The notes under the pieces are model-generated. The model had not been told where the DNA came from. It did not search any database and saw nothing but the letters and a program-made list of their open reading frames with translations. This document shows, in pieces, positions 56,842-64,000 of a stretch of 64,000 bases of DNA (its first letter is position 1; each line of letters opens with the position of its first letter). Origin of the DNA: Stomorhina lunata (taxonomy: Eukaryota; Arthropoda; Insecta; Diptera; Rhiniidae). A program made the position numbers and the translations under genes. The DNA lies in contig OW121743.1 in NCBI GenBank assembly GCA_933228675.1, positions 49,645,753 to 49,709,752 on the forward strand, in the 5' to 3' direction.

Positions 56842-58115
56842 CCCAGCAAAACTTTGGTAATGGCAAGTACTTTGATAACTGGTTACCTTGTAACGACTAC
56901 AACATACCATCCGAATAAGTAATAAGTTATTATATAAGTACTTATTTGTAATTAAGATGGTAATTTAAACTGAATGGCCCCGGTTCAAATCCCACCAAGG
57001 GCAACAATTTTTTTTAGTTTTTTTTATTAAAAGAGTCTTTTTAAATGATTTTTGAATTTTAAGAACTTAAATATTATCTTCTGTAAAAAAAGTTTGTAAA
57101 ACTAACTCATGTTAATGAAAAAATACCATCATGAGTCAATTTTGATTATGTATTGGATGTTGAATACCAAACACGACTCTAATTGGTCTTAACTTGGTAA
57201 GCCCAACTTATCTGGGTCATCCTTCATCTCAACTGTGGACACACACCTCCTCATGGTATCACCCGGGGAGCTAGTTTAACACCCATTAATATTGTGAGTT
57301 AACATGTTCCGAGAGTTGTCCCATAAGATCGGTAAAGATGGGTTAGGATTACGGGCTAGTAACCCTCTCTTGAAAAAAAATACAATGAAGAGGATAAAAT
57401 TAGAATTGAAATGTCCCACTACCTAATATTAGAAAGACCAAGTAGAGAAACATTTTTCAAAGCTTGGCCTATAAAATTGGAAAATATTCGCGCAAGATCG
57501 AAATCCATGGAATTCTAAAATATGCTCGGACTTTGACCTTAACAGGTTGTAACATTTAAGTAAGTAGGAGTCAATCTTATGTAAAAACTTATACAAAAAA
57601 AAAGATTTAAATTGTTTAAGTTTTAAAATAATTTAAAAAAAGTTTTAAAATAATTACAAAAAATCGTATAAAAATATTTTTCCAAAAATTACAACAAAGC
57701 AGAAAAAGCAGGGAAAAACAAAGTTATTTTCATATGATTTTAGATCTAAAAATAAAAATTGTTTATATTAATTATAAGCTGCTAAGTTTTCAACATATGA
57801 AGTAGCTCAGTGGAAGAGTCTCTGCCTAGCAGTCGGAGGGTCTGGGTTCGAGCCCCCATGGGATCATAAAAAAAATGTTGTACTTTGTTTAAAAATATAT
57901 GTTTTTAATAAAACAACAACAAAAAAGTTGTTGCTGTTGTTGTTGTTGCTTTCAAATTGCTTACCCAAGTCATTACATTTCTGCAATTGGTAAGTACTTG
58001 CCTCCAATGACATCCCCATGTAAATGTAATGACTTAAACAGCGAATGAGTAAGTAGTTCGTGTTCAATAGTTTAACTGTTTAACTCATTATTTGGTAATG
58101 AAAAGTTTTACTGGG
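56842..58115 (+). mobile_element. TIR element family T, copy 3 (full length)
   Basis: Same ends (CCCAGCAAAACTTT, AAAGTTTTACTGGG) and the same interior as copy 2, apart from a deletion of roughly 30 bp near 57430. AT flanks both sides. Contains the tRNA-like module at 57796-57867 and the second B-box-like GGTTCAAATCCC near 56981. Confidence 0.75.
57796..57867 (+). ncRNA. tRNA-Ala(AGC)-like sequence inside element T (copy 3)
   Basis: Identical over 72 bases to the modules in copies 1 and 2, while the bases just outside differ at several positions. Confidence 0.6.
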
Positions 58116-59017
58116 ATGTTTTTTGTTATCTAAAAAATATAAAAATCTAAAATTGTTTAAAATTAGAATTTATTTAAATTATAAATTTTTGGTATCTGCA
58201 TTGCTCTTTGGGATGGTTGTCAGGACTATATTCATATAATGAGGTTGTTGTTCTAGCAACAATATTATTGATAATATCGCAGAAGTAATGGTCCTTGTTC
58301 GACTCGGAAACAAACGAGTAGTTCCGCTACGAAGAACCGACTTCCGCATACTGGTATTTGTTTATAGATAGAAGTGCAAAAAATAAGAGGAGTGATCCCA
58401 CAAAGATGTTCAATTTTATACTGAAAAGAAATAATAAAAAAAATTGCCGAAATCCTTCGACCCCTTTGGGGTACCTGCCTCGAACCCCCATTTTTCAATT
58501 GTTTTTCTTTTTTATTGTACAGGTCGCAATTTCCAACAGAATTTGATGAAATTCGACTCACGTCTATTAATTAATTCAAAAAGCTCCACCAATTTTATTT
58601 GAGATTAATTGACTCCTCGAGATACCTGCCTTAACGTATAAGCCGGAATTTCAAAGAAAATTATATGAACTTCGCCATCCGTCGATTAGTTTAACCAACA
58701 AAGAGATCTACTAATCGACTCCTACGGGACTTATACTAAAATCCAATTTGATTAAACAGTAATGCCTAAACGACTGCAACACTTTTTTGCTTAAATTATG
58801 CATAATTTATAATTTCAGTGACTTTTTTCAGAAAATGTTAAACTTTGTTTTCCGATCGGTATATTTCTGTGATTTTTTTTCTTTCAATCTAAAGAAGAGA
58901 CCTTGGCCTTTCACGTGGTTATGATGGGAGCTCCGACGAAATCCGCAGAACTTAGTTTTTGTTCAAAGAATAACGACAACACTGAATTTTGTAGAGCTTT
59001 TTTGATTTCCTAATCTT
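58116..59017. other. Unassigned DNA
   Basis: Open frames at 58265-58561 (minus) and 58358-58546 (plus) overlap each other and show no domain. GATACCTGCC and GGTACCTGCC phrases recur near 58480 and 58621, hinting at a decayed repeat. Confidence 0.3.
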
Positions 59018-60512
59018 ATATTCTTATATTCTTAAACGAGCAATAATTGTATATATATATATATATATAGAATGGCTATCTCGAAAACGGCTCTAACGAT
59101 TTTGATAAAATTTGGACAGTGGGTATCTTTTTTGATGTATAGGTCGAAGAAGAAGGGACTTTTGGAACTTTTACCTCTAAGAGGGTATGTCTCCTAAAGT
59201 AATAGGTATAGAAACAAAATTAAAATTACGTTTTAAACAGCTTTGAAAATAAGCGGACAGGTGTTTGGTACTTTTTTGCAACTATGTCCGATAGGGGGTA
59301 AAAAAGGGTGAAAATAGTTTTTTGGCACCTTTTTAACCCACTCTTATATTTTAAACTAAAGAATATAGAAAGAAACTTGGTACTGCAATCAATAGATGTA
59401 AAAAAAACATGAAACACGTATTTGGTACTTTTTTGATTTTGGAGCCAAAATGGGTAAAAAAGGGATAAAATGATAACTTAACATCTCCAAAGTAATATGA
59501 ATATTAACGTTATACATTATGTTAAATGCGTTTAAAAAAAATGTACCGAATTCAATTGGCACCAAAAAAGTACCAAATATACATATGGAACTTTTAGAAA
59601 TTAGGGAATAAAAAGGGGGAAAAATTAGTATTATTTTAAACAAATGAATGTTTGTCTGTATGTATGTTCTTTATAGAATAGTAAACTGTGAATTTGATTG
59701 TGTTATGCTCTTTAGCGAAGATGTTGCGGATAAGCCGGCGAAGGTTTTAAAGTTGATAAGACTAATTTCCGACAGATGGCGCCACTGAAAATTACTAAAA
59801 ATTAATTAAATCGTAAACTGTACATTTGATCATGCTATGATCTTTAGCAAAGTTGTAGCGCATGAGCCGACGAAGGCTTTTTAGTTGGTATGAATAATTT
59901 CCGACAGGTGGCGCTACAGAAACTTACTCAAAGTCAATTTAATCGTAATCTGTACATTTAATCATGCTACAATCTTTAGCAAAGTTGTTGCACATGAGCC
60001 GACGAAGGTTTCTTAGTTGGTGTGAAGAAATTTCGACAGGTGGCGCTACTGAAATTTACTCAAAGTCAATTTAATCGTATGCTGTACATTTAATCATGAT
60101 ATAATCTTCAGCAAAGTTGTTACGGATAAGCCGAAGAAGGTTTATGAATTGGAATAAGCAAAGTCCGACAGGTGGCGCCACAGAAAACTACTCAAAATGA
60201 ATTAAATCGTAAACTGTGTATTTGATCAGACTATAATCTTTAGCAAAGTTGTTGCGCATGAGTCGACAGAGGTTTCTGTTGATATGAATAATTTCCAAAA
60301 TTATTCAAAATGAGTTAAACTGTAAACTATGCAAACTATGTGTTGGTCGGACAAAATAAATCAAATAATTCAAAATTAACTGAATATTTCTACAATGTCT
60401 TTCCTCTAAATTTATTTTAGCACTTTATAATATAAAATATATAAAAACTTTAAAATTTTCCTCAAAATGCTTATCATAAAGCTCCGAGCAAAGCTCAGTC
60501 TACCAGGTACTA
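59018..60512 (-). repeat. Dispersed repeat family P, copy 4, inverted
   Basis: Reverse complement of 46075-47610 with few differences, from CTTAAACGAGCAATAATTG and the AT microsatellite to CTACCAGGTAC near 60510. All four 132-bp junction motifs are present. With copy 3 it forms a widely spaced inverted pair of about 1.5 kb. Confidence 0.8.
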
Positions 60513-60829
60513 TCTCCTGTATACGAGATTAAGTTATTTTCTTCTTCAGACTAAAACCAAGGTTCTGTGTCTGAATTGAATCGACATCAAGATTAAAGCT
60601 CTGAAACTATATTCGATGCATGAGCTTCCGAGTTTGATGAAAAATTTCATCACTTCTCGTTTTAGAATATTAAGCACATTTTAGAACCTTTTTTTTAAGA
60701 CATTTTAAAAATTTTTCTTAAAAACAATTATCGATCCTTAATCTAGACTCTTCTCGGAAGAACTGCATAATTAAGTTTTTTAAAAGCTGTGGTCAAAAAA
60801 TGTCTTTTTTGCAGCAGAAATACCATAGT
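60513..60829. other. Unassigned DNA
   Basis: No gene or repeat recognised between P copy 4 and the module relic. Confidence 0.3.
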
Positions 60830-61125
60830 TTTTGGATATCGATTGAAAACTCGGACTTTTAAAACAAATTTTGTATAGCATACTTTAGGGATTTTCGAAA
60901 TATTTTTTTTTTCTAAAAAGTTTAATCAAATTTTATTTCTAGACATATCAGCTGGTTTTTCGAAACGTTTTGTTAAAACGAAATTCTTTTACTATCGGGG
61001 AACTTTTGACAAAATAAGTTACAATGTAGTGAACATTATATGCTGTATTTTATTTAGATTATCCTAAAAGTATGCTACACAAATGTTTCTGTAATATTTT
61101 ACATCGATGTCGATTTGGCCCCAGA
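60830..61125. repeat. Single relic of the 315-bp inverted-end module
   Basis: GGATATCGATTGAAAACTCG at 60836 and ATCGATGTCGATTTGGCCCC at about 61103-61122 are the two ends. GCATACTTTAGGGATTTTCG and AAAGTATGCTACACAAATG fill the interior as in the 13815-15590 cluster. Confidence 0.6.
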
Positions 61126-62473
61126 TAAACGCCCTATGTCCCTAGAGAACCATTTCATTTTTACATTTATAATGATTTGTCTGTTCCTTCAATTGTAATT
61201 AATGTTTTAAAATATAATATTATGCAAATCTTCATCGAATACCTTGGTAATATATATAAAGCAAAAACCTAACTTTAGGCAAAACTGCACCATTTGTTTC
61301 TAATAAGCAGACTAGGAGTAAATATTGCTAGATATCTCAAATACTTTTCAACCTTAAAAATACCTTCACGTAAAGATAACATACATCTAGCTTACATCCA
61401 CATACAAGAAGTAGGACATTTTTATTCCTTCTTATGCTTTCATAGATTTAGTATTTTTGTGTTCCTACTTCTATTCGTACGTGTCTTCTAGATAGACGTT
61501 TATAGTCTATGCACTTTAATAGAGAGAGATTTTTCGTTTATAAATATTTTTTTTCTATTTTCCTATTTTTAACAGCAACTCACATGCCCTATATTTCAAT
61601 TTCCTTTCGAATAAAATGTCTAATTTTTAAAACAACACAATAAGAAGCTGCTCAAAAAAAGTTGCAGTTCTTGGAAAGCGAACATATGTATTTTTATTGT
61701 TGTTAGGTGTTTTTTGCTATTTAATAGGGAGTTGTTTTTTTTTTTGGATATTTTTAAAACATTTTTATATAAAAAGGTATATATGTATATGTATGTTTGT
61801 ATACTTAAATGTACAAACATTTTCCTTCGTTATATGTTTTTTTTTTTGCCTCTACATAAACACAACATTTCCGTTTTCGTGTTTAGAGTTTATTTTCATG
61901 CACATTTTAACATTTAAGTTGGCAAAAAAAATTGTATGTTATCTGTTATTTTGTCTGTCTGTTTTTCTAATAGAATATGTTGAGCTACTTAGAATAGAAG
62001 ATATTATTATTGTTGTTATTTTTTTATTTGTTTAGATACACGAAATTGTATATAAACCACATATGTTTGTAAACATATGCGGGTAACGCAAACACATACT
62101 ACTTTAATGTATTCTAGTATGTTTGCAATTTGTAACAGTTTGTGGCAAGAATGTGTTGACAAAATGCGAATGCGATTTGAATCGGTGTGGAAATTAGAGC
62201 AAGAAAATAGATGCTCACATAAGATACGAGTTAATAAGGTTTTGTTAAATATTGTGTAGAATACTTTTAGAAGATATGAAATAAAATATAAGTATACCTT
62301 AAGTTAAAAGTTTTACAAAACACAATTTTTTGATTTTTATATAAGAACTAGCTGTTTGTACCCGGCGTTGCCTGGTTAATAGTAAAAGATTTTTACTTAT
62401 TGCTGTGTTAACTATTTCTTTAAAAATTAACAATTTGAAATATTTTTTATTAATTTTTTACCTGAATCCCTTA
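61126..62473. other. Unassigned DNA
   Basis: T-rich between about 61530 and 62040; frames there are low-complexity and hydrophobic by composition. CTAGCTGTTTGTACCCGGCG at 62349 resembles the short terminal phrase of many arthropod transposons, but no element could be delimited. Confidence 0.3.
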
Positions 62474-63249
62474 CAGAGGCCGGATTTTAATACTTTTAAA
62501 ACAATATTTTCATGTTTTAATCCATAAAAAAACAATCATTGAAGTTTAAAAAAATATTAAAAATCCCTCATGATTTTTATTTGTTCAAAAATTTTGTTCC
62601 TTTTTTCAATCCGATGAAAATAAAATATAAAAAAATCGTTTGGGATATTTATCAGTACAGTTCAAAATAATTTTCATCTTTTTTCATCCGATGAAAATAA
62701 ATTTTGATAGAAAAAATTCAAATTTTATTTCTGTATTTGTCCGGGTATAAAACATCTTTAGGACGTTTAAATAGCAATAAATTCAATTATTGTTGCAAAT
62801 TTTATATTTAAATGGGTTTGGGCAACAAATGGTCGTTGTCTAAGTGCGTTTAAAACGTTTAAAAGTTATTTATTTTTTTGGAAACAGCGACGCGAATCAA
62901 AGAAACCACCAATAGTTCCCATTAGAACTATTATCTTTAACTTCGATGTCCTAAAAATTGCAATAAATTGTAAACATTCATACATTCATTGTTGAAAATT
63001 TTAAAATTTCATAAACATTTTATTTTTTCAAAGTCAAAACAGAAGTTCAAAAATAAAACAATCAATAAAATATTTTTCTGTTCGGATATTTATCGTTATA
63101 GATATTTAAAATTTTCATCATGAGGGATATTTATATTTCAAATATAAATCCAACTTTTTTTATTTTTCGATCGAAATGAAAATAAATTTTCATCGGCAAA
63201 GATATTTATACTTGATGGATTTAAAAAATAAAACGATCTCCGGTCTCTG
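62474..63249 (+). mobile_element. Non-autonomous hAT element (MITE), complete, with 8-bp target duplication
   Basis: Ends CAGAGGCCGGA and TCCGGTCTCTG form the TIR. The 8-bp duplication ATCCCTTA is perfect at 62466-62473 and 63250-63257. CAGAG termini and an 8-bp duplication are hallmarks of the hAT superfamily. The 776-bp body has no open frame. Reverse and partial copies occur at 810-1437 and 3690-4127. Confidence 0.9.
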
Positions 63250-63444
63250 ATCCCTTATGAATGTATTTGCATATGTATTTAATTGACTTTACTGATTGGC
63301 AGTACTGCAAATGTACTGCAAATGTCAAACAACATACAACACAGACGCGAATATTTTTATTATATTTATAGGTTATCAAACAATCGTCAAATAGTAATCA
63401 ATTAATAATTAATCAGTAAATCGTGAAACAATTATCGAACAATC

Positions 63445-63800
63445 AATATTTGTCATTTTCAATATTTGACTCATATGGGAGGGGTCACGCCCACTTAAGA
63501 TTTCAAAAAAAAACCTTGCCTATTTTAACCACCGTTCACACCTTAACAAACTATTAAAATTTCAGAAAAATCGGTCTGGTCGGTCATCTATATTTGTCAT
63601 TTTTAATATTTAACTTATATGGGAGGGGTCACGCTCACTTGACAATTTAAAAAAGAACCTTGCCTATTTTAACCACCGGTCACACCTTACCATATTGTGA
63701 AAATTTCAGAAAAATCGGGCAGCTGGGTCATCCATATTTGTCATTTTCAATATTTGACTTATATGGGAGGAGTCACGCCCACTTGATCTTTATCTACATT
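63445..63800 (+). repeat. 144-bp tandem repeat, about 2.4 units
   Basis: TATGGGAGGGGTCACGC recurs with starts of GGGAGG at 63477, 63621 and 63765. Each unit contains CCTTGCCTATTTTAACCACC and TTTCAGAAAAATCGG. The same phrases occur in DINE-type elements of flies (GGAGGTCACGCCCACTT-like), so this may be the core of another such element. The frame at 63660-63974 spans repeat and flank and is not supported as a gene. Confidence 0.75.
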
Positions 63801-64000
63801 TCGAAAATCATCAAAATCAATTTACCCAGTTATAGGTATTGTATTTGTAACGGAGGAGGGGCCATCACCTGCTCCGATCCTTTTAATTTTTTTTTTGAAG
63901 TACGGCCATTGGTAATGAATTTACTTTTGTTAAGTTTGAAGTTTTTAACTTTTATGGTTTATCAAATTCAATGATAAATACTAAATTTTGCACCATGTGG

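Noticed and set aside
61620..62035. Hydrophobic frames resembling small membrane proteins
   Set aside because: T-rich sequence automatically encodes Phe/Leu/Ile; three overlapping frames on both strands show the same effect and none has a supported start or conserved motif.

Overview
The window is AT-rich animal DNA with no convincing host protein-coding gene. Nearly everything recognisable is mobile-element or satellite sequence. A higher dipteran (fly) is the best guess, probably a calyptrate such as a blow fly. The reasons are: many elements built like the Drosophila INE-1/DINE-1 family (subterminal TATACCC inverted repeats, GTCY microsatellite core, 3' stem-loop); two broken Tc1/mariner-type transposases; a non-LTR retrotransposon with an RNase H domain; and a CAA-rich, untranslated-leader-like stretch. 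The species call is inference.

Layout. 0-11.5 kb: repeat family A (two copies, the second carrying a clean DINE-like insertion), a hAT cluster with transposase relic, a TIR element holding a tRNA-like sequence (family T), mariner 1, a GGTACC-rich inverted repeat, and a copy of family P. 11.5-20 kb: unassigned A-rich DNA, two arrays of about 315-bp modules with inverted-repeat ends, two long hairpins, DINE-like family F, and a small TA-flanked MITE. 21-25.5 kb: an AT minisatellite and a 380-bp TGTC array that looks like an expanded DINE microsatellite core. 25.5-30.5 kb: T copy 2, F copies, and a candidate noncoding 5' exon ending at a good splice donor. 30.5-34.7 kb: a 25-bp palindromic satellite of about 90 units, its decayed halo, and a 458-bp palindrome. 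35.9-48.3 kb: a nest of DINE-like family E with mariner 2 inside, an apparently identical 1,690-bp duplication, P elements and several MITEs. 48.6-50.2 kb: the 5'-truncated LINE. 52.5-60.5 kb: a LINE relic, E copies, a second CTATAG-rich tract, T copy 3, and an inverted P copy. 60.8-64 kb: a module relic, a hAT MITE with perfect 8-bp target duplications, and a 144-bp tandem repeat.

No host pathway can be inferred. The main interest is structural: nested insertions with empty and filled sites inside one window, which fix element boundaries; a tRNA-like module carried by a TIR element; a recent duplication whose junctions suggest template switching or misassembly; and self-complementary tandem arrays. 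Family names (DINE/INE-1-like, hAT, Tc1/mariner, RNase H LINE) rest on recognised motifs and architecture. E, F, G, A, P and T are labels used only here. No similarity search was possible.
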